A DNA stretch of 64,000 nucleotides from Actinomycetota bacterium (GTDB lineage: Bacteria; Actinomycetota; UBA4738; HRBIN12): the NCBI GenBank assembly GCA_035697485.1, contig DASSCU010000056.1, forward strand, positions 1 to 64,000, read 5' to 3'. The notes under the pieces were generated by a model that saw only the letters and a list, made by a program, of their open reading frames with translations, was not told the origin of the DNA and made no database searches. The translations under genes were made by a program, and so were the position numbers. Position 1 is the stretch's first letter; the number at the start of each line of letters is the position of its first letter. Positions 39,135-48,566 of this stretch are shown here, in pieces.

Positions 39135-42100
39135 ATGGCTGACGGGTCGCTACGCGTACCCGACGGGTCGGCTGTGACCGAACCGAAGGATCGACCCCGT
39201 CTCTTCGTCGGTCGGGAGCGAGAGCTCGCCGAGCTCCGAGCCGCGCTCGCGGAAGCCGATCGGGGGCGCGGTGGTGTGTTCTTGCTCGGGGGCGAGCCCG
39301 GCATCGGGAAGAGTCGCCTCATGGAGGTCGTCGCCCACCTGGCGCAGGAGTCGGGGTGGCTCGTCCTGACCGGGCGCTGCTGGGACGGGGGCGGCGCCCC
39401 CGCGTACTGGCCGTGGGTGCAGATCGTCCGGGCGGCGGGGGGCGAGTTGGACGAGCTGGTGGTCTCGTCACCTCCTGGCAGCGCCGACCCGCTGGCTCCC
39501 GACGTTGCCCGCTTCCAACTGTTCGATGCGGTGGCCCGATTCCTCGAGGAGCGTGCCCGGACAACCCCTCTTCTCGTGCTGCTCGACGACCTGCACGCCG
39601 CGGACGAGCCGTCGCTGCACCTGCTTAGGTTCATCGCGTCGTCGGCCGACGATCGCCGTGTCGTGGTCGTCGGCGCCTATCGAGAGGGCGAATTGGGCAC
39701 CCTGCAACGGGCCGAGCTGTTCGGCGAGGTCGCCCGGCTCGGCTGGCGGATCCCCTTGCGGGGCCTGTCGAAGCCCGAGGTCGCCTCGTTCCTGACCCAC
39801 GTCGCCGGCGAGGAGCCCAGTGACCAGGTGGTCGAGCGGGTCCGGGCGGTGACCGGGGGGAATCCGTTCTTCCTCGGCGAGATCGGTCGGGAGCTCGCGT
39901 CGCACGGCAATCTTCACGCCGTCGACGAAGGGGCGATGCGACGGCTGCCAGAAGAGGTCCGCGCCTTCATACGGCGTCATTTCGCCGCCCTGTCTCCCGA
40001 GGCCGTGTCGACCTTGCGCGTGGCGGCTGTGCTCGGACGAGATCTCGACCTGAAGATCCTGACCGAAGCCAGCTCGCTGAACCTCGAGCGGCTCGCCAGC
40101 GTGCTCGACGAGGCGGTGCGGGTCGGGGTGCTGTCCGAGGATGCCCGCGACGCCGGACAGTATTCCTTCGCGCACGACCTAGTCCGGGAGACGCTGTACG
40201 AAGACCTGTCGCCCGCGACCCGCATGGAGCTCCACCTGCACGCCGCCCGGGTCTTCGAGCGGGTGTACCGAGAGGATCTGGGACCACATCTGACCGCGAT
40301 CGCACATCACTTCGCGCAGGCAGCCCCCCTGGGCGACGTCGCTCCAGCGGTCGACTACTCGCTCCGGGCCGCGGCCCGGGCGATCGACGTGCTCGCGTAT
40401 GAGGATGCGGCGGCGCTCCTCGAGCGGACGCTGCCGCTCCTGCCTCCGGAGGCCGACTCGGCGCGTCGCCGGGCCGAGATCCTGATCCGTCTGGGTGATG
40501 CGAGGACGAGGGCCGGCGACACCGAGGGTGGAAGGGCGTGCTACGAGCAGGTCGCGGTGATCGCGCGCGACCTGGGCGATCCCACGATGTTGGCGGACGC
40601 GGCGCTCGCCCACGCCTCGAGGGCGTATCCTGCCCGCCTCGGGCTCGGCACGTTGATCGTGGCGTCGATCTTCGATCCCGGAACGAGGAGCGTCGCCTTG
40701 CTGGAAGAGGCGGTGCGGGCGCTGCCGGCCGAGGATTCCTCTCTCCGCGCCAGGACGTTGGCCCGCCTCGCGACCGAGCTCTACCAGTTCCATCAGACGG
40801 AGCGCTTGGATGCACTCTCGCATCAGGCGCTGGATATGGCCCTTCGAGTCGGTGATCCGAAGGCGCTCGTCGAGGCGTTGCACGGCCGACACTGGGCGAC
40901 CCTGTCGCCCGACTCCATCGTGCAGCGGCTCGCCAATGCCCAGGAGATGTTGTTGGTGGCGACGGGCGCAGCGAACGAAGAAGCGGCGTTCCTCGCTCGT
41001 CACGCGAGGGTGCACTGCCACCTCGAGCTCTGCGACATGCCGGGACTCGACGGCGAACTCTCGGCGATGGAGCAGCTGTCGGCACGGATCCAGCAGCCGT
41101 TCTACCTCTGGCACGTCGCGGCCCTGCACGGGATGCGCGCCCTGCTCCAGGGCCGAACGGTCGACGCCGAGCGGATCGTCGGGGAGGCGCTCGAGATCGG
41201 TAGGGTCCGTGAGAGCGAGTACGTCACATACATGCACGAGGATGCGCAGATCCTCGCGATCCGCTGGACGCAGGGACGCATGGAGGAGGTCCGGGACCGT
41301 GTCAGCGACCACGGGGAGCGCTATCCGGACATCCCTCGATGGCGAAACGTGCTCCTCGCGGCCGAGCTCGGCGACGACCGCGCGGCTCGAGCCGAGGTGG
41401 AGCGGCACGCTCGACACGGCTTCGCGGACCTTCCCCGGGACGGGCTGTGGCTTCTGCACATGTGTGGGCTCGCCCAGGCCGCGGCGTTGATCGGTGACGA
41501 GCGCCGTGCCGCGCTCCTGTACGACTTACTCCTTCCGTTCGTCGACCGGAACGCGATCTCCATCTCCACCCTGGCCTTCGGGCCCGTAGCGATGCGCCTC
41601 GGATCGCTCGCTTCGTCGCTCGGTCGATGGGAGCGAGCGGAACAGCATTTCGACGAAGCGGCGGAGCGGTGCGAGGCGCTGGGCGCACGTGCGGTGATGG
41701 CGATGCTCCTCGTGGAGCGGGCGCGCATGTGGCTCGCCCGAGCCGGACCCGAGGACGCCGATCGGGCTCGCGCGGCGCTCGATGCGAGTCTCTCGATCTC
41801 CGAGGACCTCGATCTTGCCGGCATCGCGGAGCGCGCTCGGGCGGCCCTGCCTGGCCCGAGCGGGTCGGTCGACCAGGATGACGCTGCTGCGCCGGAACCG
41901 ACGTCGCAATTCCTCCGGGAGGGGCAGTACTGGACCATCCGTCATCGAGACGAGATGGCCAGGCTGCCGGACCGCAAGGGCATGCGATACCTCGCCGAGC
42001 TGCTCCGCGCCCCGGGACGCGAGGTGCACGTCCTCGAACTGTTGCGTCTGGCAGAGCCAGGTGCACCGAGCCGAGCGGAGGCCGGCCTCGAGTCCAGCGA

Positions 42101-42473
42101 TGCCTTTCCCGCCGACGCGATCCTCGACCCCAGAGCCAAGCGGGAGTACCGGCAACGGCTGCTCGACCTCGAGGAGGATCTCGCGGAGGCCGAGTCGATG
42201 CACGACGTGGAGCGCGTGGGCAGGTCCAAGCTGGAGATCGACGCGATCACGCACGAGCTGGTCAGCGCCGCCGGGCTGGGAGGGCGAGACCGACGCATGC
42301 CCACTCCCGCCGAACGGGCCCGGGTCAGCGTCACGAAGGCGATCCGAGGCGCGGTCAGGGCCATCGCGGCGGACTGCCCGGAGCTCGGCAGCCACCTCGA
42401 AGCCTCGGTCCGCACGGGACGGCTGTGCTCGTACTCGCCCCCGGCCGAGGTCGCGCCGGTCTGGAAGCAGTGA
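39135..42473 (+). CDS. large AAA/TPR signalling ATPase (LuxR/MalT-like without HTH)
   Basis: About 1112 residues. It starts with PRLFVGRERELAELRAAL, Walker A (GEPGIGKS, about 53-60) and a Walker B LLVLLDDLHAAD. A long middle part made of alpha-helical TPR-like repeats follows (for example ARRRAEILIRLGDARTRAGD and AEQHFDEAAERCEALGARA). The last 200 residues form a distinct module: RLPDRKGMRYLAELLRAPGR, AKREYRQRLLDLEEDLAEAE, TPAERARVSVTKAIRGAVRA, HLEASVRTGRLCSYSPP. This module ends many actinobacterial signalling ATPases and may bind DNA. The ligand is unknown. A GTG at 39174 is also possible. Confidence 0.8.
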   Translation: MADGSLRVPDGSAVTEPKDRPRLFVGRERELAELRAALAEADRGRGGVFLLGGEPGIGKSRLMEVVAHLAQESGWLVLTGRCWDGGGAPAYWPWVQIVRAAGGELDELVVSSPPGSADPLAPDVARFQLFDAVARFLEERARTTPLLVLLDDLHAADEPSLHLLRFIASSADDRRVVVVGAYREGELGTLQRAELFGEVARLGWRIPLRGLSKPEVASFLTHVAGEEPSDQVVERVRAVTGGNPFFLGEIGRELASHGNLHAVDEGAMRRLPEEVRAFIRRHFAALSPEAVSTLRVAAVLGRDLDLKILTEASSLNLERLASVLDEAVRVGVLSEDARDAGQYSFAHDLVRETLYEDLSPATRMELHLHAARVFERVYREDLGPHLTAIAHHFAQAAPLGDVAPAVDYSLRAAARAIDVLAYEDAAALLERTLPLLPPEADSARRRAEILIRLGDARTRAGDTEGGRACYEQVAVIARDLGDPTMLADAALAHASRAYPARLGLGTLIVASIFDPGTRSVALLEEAVRALPAEDSSLRARTLARLATELYQFHQTERLDALSHQALDMALRVGDPKALVEALHGRHWATLSPDSIVQRLANAQEMLLVATGAANEEAAFLARHARVHCHLELCDMPGLDGELSAMEQLSARIQQPFYLWHVAALHGMRALLQGRTVDAERIVGEALEIGRVRESEYVTYMHEDAQILAIRWTQGRMEEVRDRVSDHGERYPDIPRWRNVLLAAELGDDRAARAEVERHARHGFADLPRDGLWLLHMCGLAQAAALIGDERRAALLYDLLLPFVDRNAISISTLAFGPVAMRLGSLASSLGRWERAEQHFDEAAERCEALGARAVMAMLLVERARMWLARAGPEDADRARAALDASLSISEDLDLAGIAERARAALPGPSGSVDQDDAAAPEPTSQFLREGQYWTIRHRDEMARLPDRKGMRYLAELLRAPGREVHVLELLRLAEPGAPSRAEAGLESSDAFPADAILDPRAKREYRQRLLDLEEDLAEAESMHDVERVGRSKLEIDAITHELVSAAGLGGRDRRMPTPAERARVSVTKAIRGAVRAIAADCPELGSHLEASVRTGRLCSYSPPAEVAPVWKQ

Positions 42474-42553
42474 ACGGCCCCACGGAACGATCGTTCCGTC
42501 GCGATTCACGCCTACCCGGTAGCGGCAGTGGCAACGGCGAGGGAGGATGAGCG

Positions 42554-43948
42554 ATGGGCTCGGTTCGATCGGTGACGCGCGAAGCGGCTGAGGAGCTCCC
42601 CGGTCTCGCCGGGCGGCTCGTCGGCCCGGAGGACGCAGGGTACGACGACGCACGCACCGTCTACAACGGCATGATCGACAAGCGGCCGGCGGTGGTCGCA
42701 CGATGCGCCAGCGCCCGCGACGTCGCCGACGTCATCGCCTTCGCTCGCACGCACGACCTCCTCCTGGCCGTGCGGGGGGGTGGTCACAACGGCGCGGGCC
42801 TGGGCACGTGCGACAACGGCGTCGTGATCGATCTCTCACCGCTCAAGGGGGTCGAGGTCGACCCGGGGAAGGGCACCGTCCGGGTGGCCGGTGGCTCGAC
42901 GTGGGGTGAGGTCGACGCCGCGACCGGCGAGCACGGGCTCGCCACGCCGAGCGGCATCATCTCGACGACCGGAGTCGGAGGGCTGACGCTGGGCGGTGGC
43001 CTCGGCCATCTGACGCGCAAGTGCGGACTCACGATCGACAACCTGCTGGAGGCCGAGGTCGTGTTGGCGAACGGCAAGTCGGTGCGGGCCAGCGCCGACG
43101 AGCATCCCGACCTGTACTGGGCGATCCGGGGCGGCGGCGGCAACTTCGGCGTCGTGACCTCCTTCCTCTTCCGTCTCCACGAGGTGGGCACGGTGATCGG
43201 CGGCCCGACGTTCTGGCCCGTCGAGGACGGAGCGGAGGTGCTTTCGGTGTACCGGGAGTTCCTGCCCGACGCTCCCCGAGACCTGAACGGGTTCTTCGCC
43301 TTCCACACCGTTCCTCCGGGACCGCCGTTCCCCGAGGAGATCCACCTGCGCAAGGTGTGCGGCGTGGTCTGGTGCTTCGTCGGCTCTGAGGAGGCGGCCG
43401 CGACGGCGATGGCGCCCTTGCTCGAGTCGCTTCCCGAGCCGCTCATGCACGGCGTCGCCGCGATGCCGCACGCAGCGCTCCAGGGCGCCTTCGACGCCCT
43501 GTACCCGCCGGGCGACCAGTGGTACTGGCGGGCGGACTTCGTCGACGAGATCCCCGACGAGGCCGTGAAGATCCACGCTCGGTACGGCGCCGAGATGCCG
43601 ACGATGAAGTCGACGATGCACATGTACCCGATCGATGGTGCCGCTCACGACGTCGGCGCGGCCGACACCCCGTGGGGGTACCGGGACGCGACCTGGGGTT
43701 CCGTGTTCGCGGGAGTCGATCCGGACCCGTCGAACGTGGGCCAGATCTCGGACTGGAGCATCGCCTACTTCGAGGCGCTGCACCCCTACTCGGCCGGGGG
43801 AGCGTACGTGAACATGATGATGGACGAGGGGGAGGATCGCGTCCGCGCGAGCTACGGCGACAACTACGATCGGCTCGTCCAGATCAAGGCCGAGTACGAC
43901 CCGGACAACGTCTTCCGCGTCAATCAGAACATCCCACCCGCCGCGTGA
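42554..43948 (+). CDS. FAD-linked oxidase, berberine-bridge/PCMH type
   Basis: The 464-residue flavoprotein has the FAD-binding domain with RGGGHNGAGLGTCDNGVVID (the His of RGGGHN is the usual covalent FAD site), TGVGGLTLGGGLGHLTRKCG and GGGGNFGVVTSFLFRLHEVG. The C-terminal berberine-bridge block ends YDRLVQIKAEYDPDNVFRVN plus QNIPP. Such enzymes oxidise sugars, alcohols or alkaloid-like compounds with O2. No signal peptide is seen, so it is cytoplasmic. Substrate unknown. Confidence 0.9.
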   Translation: MGSVRSVTREAAEELPGLAGRLVGPEDAGYDDARTVYNGMIDKRPAVVARCASARDVADVIAFARTHDLLLAVRGGGHNGAGLGTCDNGVVIDLSPLKGVEVDPGKGTVRVAGGSTWGEVDAATGEHGLATPSGIISTTGVGGLTLGGGLGHLTRKCGLTIDNLLEAEVVLANGKSVRASADEHPDLYWAIRGGGGNFGVVTSFLFRLHEVGTVIGGPTFWPVEDGAEVLSVYREFLPDAPRDLNGFFAFHTVPPGPPFPEEIHLRKVCGVVWCFVGSEEAAATAMAPLLESLPEPLMHGVAAMPHAALQGAFDALYPPGDQWYWRADFVDEIPDEAVKIHARYGAEMPTMKSTMHMYPIDGAAHDVGAADTPWGYRDATWGSVFAGVDPDPSNVGQISDWSIAYFEALHPYSAGGAYVNMMMDEGEDRVRASYGDNYDRLVQIKAEYDPDNVFRVNQNIPPAA

Positions 43949-44110
43949 GGGAATCCGCGGGCCGCCGCCCAGTCCGAGAAACCGGTCGAGGACGAACACG
44001 AGGATCTGCCGCGCGGTGTTGGTCTGACGTATCGACACGATGTCCGCGCGTCCTCGAAGCTTGTTGTCGATGGGATCGGATGCAAGGGGGCAATCGCGAC
44101 CACGTTCGCC

Positions 44111-44797
44111 TTGATCCACGGTGCGGGCGACTCGGGGTGGTACTGGCATCTCGTGGAGGAGGAGCTCCGCGCGCTCGGTCACGACACAGTCGCGCCCGAT
44201 CTGCCGGTCGACGGCTCGCCGACATTGGTGGAGTGCGCCGACGCGGTGGTGCAGGCCGTCGGGAACCCGTCGGGACCCGTCGCCGTCGTCGCGCAATCGT
44301 TCGGCTCGTTCATCGGCCCGCTCGTCGCCGAGCGCCTGCCCACGCAGGTGCTGGTCCTCGTCGCCGGAATGGTGCCCGCGCCGGGGGAGCCGCCCGACGC
44401 ATGGTGGGACAACACCGGTTACGCCGACGCCGTGCGCGAGCGGGCCGCGGTCGACGGAGGGCTGACGGGCAACGAGGATCCCTTCATCAGCTTCTTCCAC
44501 GACGTGCCCCGCCCGCTCGCCGAGGAGGCGATGCGGCGTGAGCGCCACGGCTCCATCGTCGGTCTCGACGCGCCCTGGCCCATGGACGCCTGGCCGGCGG
44601 TGACCACGAGGTTCGTGCTGTGCTCCGAGGACCGGTTCTTCCCGCCCGCGTTCAGCCGCCGAGTCGTCGCCGAGCGGCTCGGCATCGCGCCGGACGAGAT
44701 CGAGAGCGGTCACTGCGTCGCCCTCAGCCGGCCCGCCCATCTCGCGCTGATGTTGCACGGCTACGTCACCGACCGCTCGGGGATGTCATCGGCGTGA
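44111..44797 (+). CDS. alpha/beta hydrolase, start codon uncertain
   Basis: The 228-residue protein has LIHGAGDSGWYWHLVEEELR (oxyanion region), the nucleophile loop VVAQSFGSFIGPLVAE, the acid in VLCSEDRFFP and the late His in ESGHCVALSRPAHLAL. TTG 44111 is the first standard start, but homologs begin a few residues earlier with a TTFALIHG segment. Here that ATG position reads GCG (44096-44098), with AAGGGGG just upstream. A mutated or misread start codon is likely. The stop overlaps the start of the GNAT gene (GTGA). Confidence 0.72.
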   Translation: MIHGAGDSGWYWHLVEEELRALGHDTVAPDLPVDGSPTLVECADAVVQAVGNPSGPVAVVAQSFGSFIGPLVAERLPTQVLVLVAGMVPAPGEPPDAWWDNTGYADAVRERAAVDGGLTGNEDPFISFFHDVPRPLAEEAMRRERHGSIVGLDAPWPMDAWPAVTTRFVLCSEDRFFPPAFSRRVVAERLGIAPDEIESGHCVALSRPAHLALMLHGYVTDRSGMSSA

Positions 44798-45402
44798 CCG
44801 GAGCCCCCGACCTGAGCCTCACGATCCTGCCCGCCAACGAGGCGAGCTGGCAGGACCTGCAGGCGATCTTCGGCACGCGCGGCGATCCGCGGAGATGCTT
44901 CTGCCAACGGTACAAGATGGCCCCGCGCGAGTCGTGGGCGTCGGTCGGTGCGGAGGAGCTCGCTGCCCGGCTCCTCGAGCAGACCGAGTGCGGGCACCCG
45001 AGGTCGTCGACGACGAGCGGCCTCGTCGCCGACCTCGACGGCGAGCCCGTCGGCTGGTGCGCGGTGGAGCCGCGCACCGCCTACCCGCGCATGCTGCGCA
45101 ACATGCGCGTGCCCTGGGAGGGCCGCACGGAGGACAAGGACGACGAGAGCGTGTGGGCCCTGACCTGCTTCGTCGTGCGCGCTGGCTTCCGGAAGCGGGG
45201 CATCACCCACGAGCTCGCGCGCGCCGCCGTCGACTTCGCGCGGGACCGGGGTGCCCGCGCTCTCGAGGGCTACCCGATCACCACGAAGGACGTGATCCTG
45301 TCCGAGCTCCACGTCGGCACGGTCGGGGCGTTCGAGGCTGCGGGGTTCCCCCAGGTCAGCCGACCGACCCTCCGGCGGGCCGTGATGCGCATCGACTTCT
45401 GA
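44794..45402 (+). CDS. GNAT-family N-acetyltransferase
   Basis: The 202-residue protein starts from GTG 44794, overlapping the hydrolase stop. It has CFCQRYKMAPRESWASVGAE, PVGWCAVEPRTAYPRMLR, the motif A strand VWALTCFVVRAGFRKRGITH, and ALEGYPITTKDVIL with VGTVGAFEAAGFPQVSR. This is the GNAT fold of an actinobacterial family related to uncharacterised acetyltransferases. It is co-translated with the upstream hydrolase. Confidence 0.85.
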   Translation: MTGAPDLSLTILPANEASWQDLQAIFGTRGDPRRCFCQRYKMAPRESWASVGAEELAARLLEQTECGHPRSSTTSGLVADLDGEPVGWCAVEPRTAYPRMLRNMRVPWEGRTEDKDDESVWALTCFVVRAGFRKRGITHELARAAVDFARDRGARALEGYPITTKDVILSELHVGTVGAFEAAGFPQVSRPTLRRAVMRIDF

Positions 45403-45493
45403 CTCCCTATCGACGCTTGTGACCGCCGCGAGCTGTAGGACACCCTTCGGTACACTCGCTGGCATCCCTGACCTGCGGAAACGGAGTTCCTAG

Positions 45494-47113
45494 ATGTCAC
45501 GAGTGATCCTGATCGCGTGGGACGGCGCCGACTGGCGCATCCTCGACCCCCTGCTCGAGCAGGGCGCCTTGCCCAACCTGCAGGCACTGATCGACCGAGG
45601 GCAGCGCGATGTGCTGCGCAGCACGGTCCCCACGCACAGCTGGTCAGCCTGGCCGAGCTTCCTCACCGGGGTCGACCCGGTGGACCACGGCGTCTACGAC
45701 ATCCTCGAGACGGTGCCGGGCACGCACAAGCAGTACCCGGTGACCTACAAGTCGATCAAGGCGCGCACGTTCCTCGACGACCTGACGGCCGCGAAGAAGA
45801 AGCAGCTGCTGCTCGACGTGCCGCTCACCTTCCCGCCGCCAGCGATCGAGGGCAGCCTCGCGGCCGGCGGGGTGCTGCCCAAGGGACGCCAGTTCACGAT
45901 GCCGGGCGACCTGCCAGAACAGCTGCAGAAGGCCGGGCTCGAGTGGCCGATCAACGGCATGAGCTGGACGACCTATCACAACAAGCCCGATGCCTACCTC
46001 GACGAGGCCTTCGAGGTCACGGGCAAGCGCATCAAGGCGTCGGAGTGGCTGATGGACAACACGGACTGGGACCTGATGGCGAGCGTCTGGGTCTCGATCG
46101 ACCGCACGCAGCACTGCCTCAGCAACTACGTGGCGCCCGACCACCCCGACTACGCGGCGAACAAGGACACGCGCATCGGCAAGAAGGTGGCCGACATCTT
46201 CCGTCAGACCGACGATGCGATCGGCTCGTTCGTGAGTCGCGCCCGCGGCGACGACATCATCCTGTTCATCAGCGACCACGGCTTCCAGTCGTGCACGCGC
46301 GCGGTCAACATGGATCGCCTGCTGCACGAGTTCGGCTACCTCGACTTTTCCGCGAGCAATGCCGTGTTCGGTCCGATGCAGTGGGGACCCGTGCGCAAGG
46401 TCGCGCGAAAGGTCTACGACACGCTGGGCCTGCACGGGAAGGTCGCCCTGCCGCAGTCGGTGAACTGGGCGAAGACCCGGGCGTACACGACGATCCGCTC
46501 GACCGGCGAGGGGGTCTCGATCAACCTGGCCGGTCGCGACGTCGACGGCATCGTCGACCCCGGCGACTACGACGAGGTGCGCGACGAGCTGATGGACCGG
46601 CTCGGCTCCTACGTCGACCCGAAGACCGGCAAGACCCCGGTGAAGTCGATCGCGAAGCGCGAGGACGTTTTCCCGAGCGGCAAGTTCGCCGAGCAGGCGC
46701 CCGACATCATGATGGTGCCGAACGAGGGCTACTCGCTTACGCACGCGAAGAGCGCGCTCGAGGACGCCGACTGGGTGAGCGGCGACCACCGCATGGAAGG
46801 CGTGATCGTTGCGGTCGGTCCGCAGGTCAAGCCGTTCGAGCGCACGCCCAGCTTGATCGACATGGCTCCGACGCTCGTGGCGGCGTTGGATGCCCCGACC
46901 GCGGTGAAGCCGACCGGACGCGTGTTGCACGAGATCGTGGGCGCGGCGGATATCACCGAGCGCGAGGTGGCCGAGAGCGACCTCGGGTCCACGGCGCAGG
47001 GCCCGGCGATCCCCGGCATGACGATCCCCGGCATGGGGGGCGAGAGCGCGGTCAACGAGACCGAGGCCGATGAGATGGAAGAGCACCTGCGAGGGCTCGG
47101 CTACATCGAGTAG
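45494..47113 (+). CDS. alkaline-phosphatase-superfamily phosphodiesterase/pyrophosphatase
   Basis: The 539-residue protein reads MSRVILIAWDGADWRILDPL (first metal Asp), STVPTHSWSAWPSFLTGVDP (nucleophile region), ASVWVSIDRTQHCLSNYVAP, and FISDHGFQSCTRAVNMDRLL (metal Asp/His). This is the type I phosphodiesterase/nucleotide pyrophosphatase family with two metal sites. The C-terminus has PGMTIPGMGG repeats before an acidic end. No signal peptide or membrane helix is present, so it is cytoplasmic. Substrate unknown; a GGAG site precedes the ATG. Confidence 0.85.
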   Translation: MSRVILIAWDGADWRILDPLLEQGALPNLQALIDRGQRDVLRSTVPTHSWSAWPSFLTGVDPVDHGVYDILETVPGTHKQYPVTYKSIKARTFLDDLTAAKKKQLLLDVPLTFPPPAIEGSLAAGGVLPKGRQFTMPGDLPEQLQKAGLEWPINGMSWTTYHNKPDAYLDEAFEVTGKRIKASEWLMDNTDWDLMASVWVSIDRTQHCLSNYVAPDHPDYAANKDTRIGKKVADIFRQTDDAIGSFVSRARGDDIILFISDHGFQSCTRAVNMDRLLHEFGYLDFSASNAVFGPMQWGPVRKVARKVYDTLGLHGKVALPQSVNWAKTRAYTTIRSTGEGVSINLAGRDVDGIVDPGDYDEVRDELMDRLGSYVDPKTGKTPVKSIAKREDVFPSGKFAEQAPDIMMVPNEGYSLTHAKSALEDADWVSGDHRMEGVIVAVGPQVKPFERTPSLIDMAPTLVAALDAPTAVKPTGRVLHEIVGAADITEREVAESDLGSTAQGPAIPGMTIPGMGGESAVNETEADEMEEHLRGLGYIE

Positions 47114-47139
47114 GCGCGGGGCGGTCGCGACGGATCGAC

Positions 47140-47886
47140 TCAGCCGCGCTCGGCGGTCCAGCACCAGAACGTCGCCACCGTCTCGTAGCCCATCCGCTCG
47201 TAGACCGGCCTGCCCATCGAGCTCGCCTGCAGGTTCGCCGGCAGATCGGGCCGGAACATCGTGGCGACCCACGAGAGCGCCTCCCCGTACCCGCGTCCAC
47301 GGAACTCCTGCGCCGTCGCCACCGCGTAGACGCCGACGAATCCATGGCTGACCGACGCGGCGGCGATGCTGGCCGGGTTCCCCTCGGCGCGGCCGAGCCA
47401 CACCCTGAACGTGTCGCTCTGCAGCGCCGGTGTGATCAGACCTTCTGTGGCGGCCGCGGGCGTGCCGAACACGCTCAGCAGCGACGACGCCTCGGCCGCC
47501 GAGGCGTCGTCGGAGACCTCCACGATCTCGAGCTCGGGGGGTGCTGGCCTCGGCTCGCCTCCCGGGGCGCGGGTCATCATCGGCACGCTCCACGGCTCGA
47601 ACCCGAACCCGCCGAGGCCGGGCGTGGGCCACAGGCTCCAGACCTGGAACGGGCCGCCGGGGGAGCCGTCGAAGAAGGCACGCATGCGCTCGACGACATC
47701 GGGGACGGCCTCATCGGTCAATGGCGTGAGCACCGACGCGTGGTTTGGCGGCAACGAGACCGGCAGCCCCAAGTCGGCCAGCACGAGGTCGTCCCAGGCG
47801 CGCCACGGGCGGCCGACCCCGGCGGCCCATGCTCGATACGCCTCGGCGCAGTTCGCCGCCGCGCCCGCGAGCGGATCGTCGCTCAT
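47140..47886 (-). CDS. GNAT-family N-acetyltransferase
   Basis: The 248-residue protein has a variable N-terminal half with WAAGVGRPWRAWDDLVLADL and a C-terminal GNAT domain: LSVFGTPAAATEGLITPALQ, GNPASIAAASVSHGFVGVYA and the acetyl-CoA loop EFRGRGYGEALSWVATM. This layout is seen in actinobacterial two-part acetyltransferases. The acceptor is unknown. It faces the phosphodiesterase gene convergently. Confidence 0.83.
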   Translation of the reverse strand: MSDDPLAGAAANCAEAYRAWAAGVGRPWRAWDDLVLADLGLPVSLPPNHASVLTPLTDEAVPDVVERMRAFFDGSPGGPFQVWSLWPTPGLGGFGFEPWSVPMMTRAPGGEPRPAPPELEIVEVSDDASAAEASSLLSVFGTPAAATEGLITPALQSDTFRVWLGRAEGNPASIAAASVSHGFVGVYAVATAQEFRGRGYGEALSWVATMFRPDLPANLQASSMGRPVYERMGYETVATFWCWTAERG

Positions 47887-47943
47887 GTCCGCCGAGCCTA
47901 CCCGGGACGGGAGGGAGCCGAGCCCCCCCGTCCTCGCTCGGGT

Positions 47944-48267
47944 TCACATCACCGGGAAGGTCTCGTAGACCTCGATCTCGCCGCCACCCTGCAGCACCGG
48001 ACAGTCCTTGGCGAGCGTGGTCGCCGCGTCGAGCGAGTCTGCCCGCAGGATCGAGTAGCCCGTGACGATGCCGGACGTGGGCACGTCGTCGATCGATCCG
48101 TCGCTCGCGACACGTTTCGCCGTCTCGGTGAACGGGTTGCCGCCGTCCTTGACGGCATCGCCCAGCGTGCCGAACCAGGACGTCCAGGCGTCCATGGCCT
48201 TCGTGCGGCCCTCCTCGGTCTCGGGCATGTCGCCACCGCCCCGGTACAGCAGCACGAAGTCCGCCAT
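47944..48267 (-). CDS. YCII/DGPF-related protein
   Basis: The 107-residue protein reads MADFVLLYRGGGDMPETEEG, WTSWFGTLGDAVKDGGNPFT, IVTGYSILRADSLDAATTLA and GGGEIEVYETFPVM. It is of the YCII/DGPF family (SgaA-like ferredoxin fold). Such genes often lie beside ECF sigma genes, but none is adjacent here. Role unknown. GAGGAGGGAACG precedes the ATG. Confidence 0.84.
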   Translation of the reverse strand: MADFVLLYRGGGDMPETEEGRTKAMDAWTSWFGTLGDAVKDGGNPFTETAKRVASDGSIDDVPTSGIVTGYSILRADSLDAATTLAKDCPVLQGGGEIEVYETFPVM

Positions 48268-48509
48268 CGTTCCCTCCTCGTCGTCGTGCGCGGCCTCCGT
48301 TGTCCGCGCTCCACCCCCACGACGAACGGGATCCGGCGATATCGACATCGCCGCCGGCAGTACGCCTTCATCGCGCGCGCCTCGGCCAGGTCGCCGAGGT
48401 CGAGCACGACGCGCCACCCGATCCACTCCGGCAGCCACGCACTGACCGGTACCTTCGCAGCCTCGTCCTTGCCGCAGATCGGCGAGGTATGGTCCCCGCC
48501 GGCCAGCAT
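48268..48509 (-). other. possible remnant frame upstream of the YCII gene
   Basis: A minus-strand frame starting MLAGGDHTSPICGKDEAAKV and containing PVSAWLPEWIGWRVVLDLGD and LAEARAMKAYCRRRC fills part of the gap before the YCII gene, then runs on out of frame over it. The composition is more protein-like than a random shadow, but no family is recognised and no ribosome-binding site is clear. It may be a decayed gene or non-coding. Confidence 0.25.
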
Positions 48510-48566
48510 CGAAGGGTCGCCATGACCGCGGCCGTGACGGTGTTCAGCGCCTTCAGGAGGCGCGAC

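Noticed and set aside
42836-44758. Minus-strand frame of 640 codons opposite the FAD oxidase and hydrolase genes
   Set aside because: It crosses two good genes on the other strand and has shadow-type composition.
45644-47632. Minus-strand frame of 662 codons opposite the phosphodiesterase and GNAT genes
   Set aside because: High GC keeps antisense frames open. The plus-strand gene has all catalytic motifs of its family, the minus frame has none.
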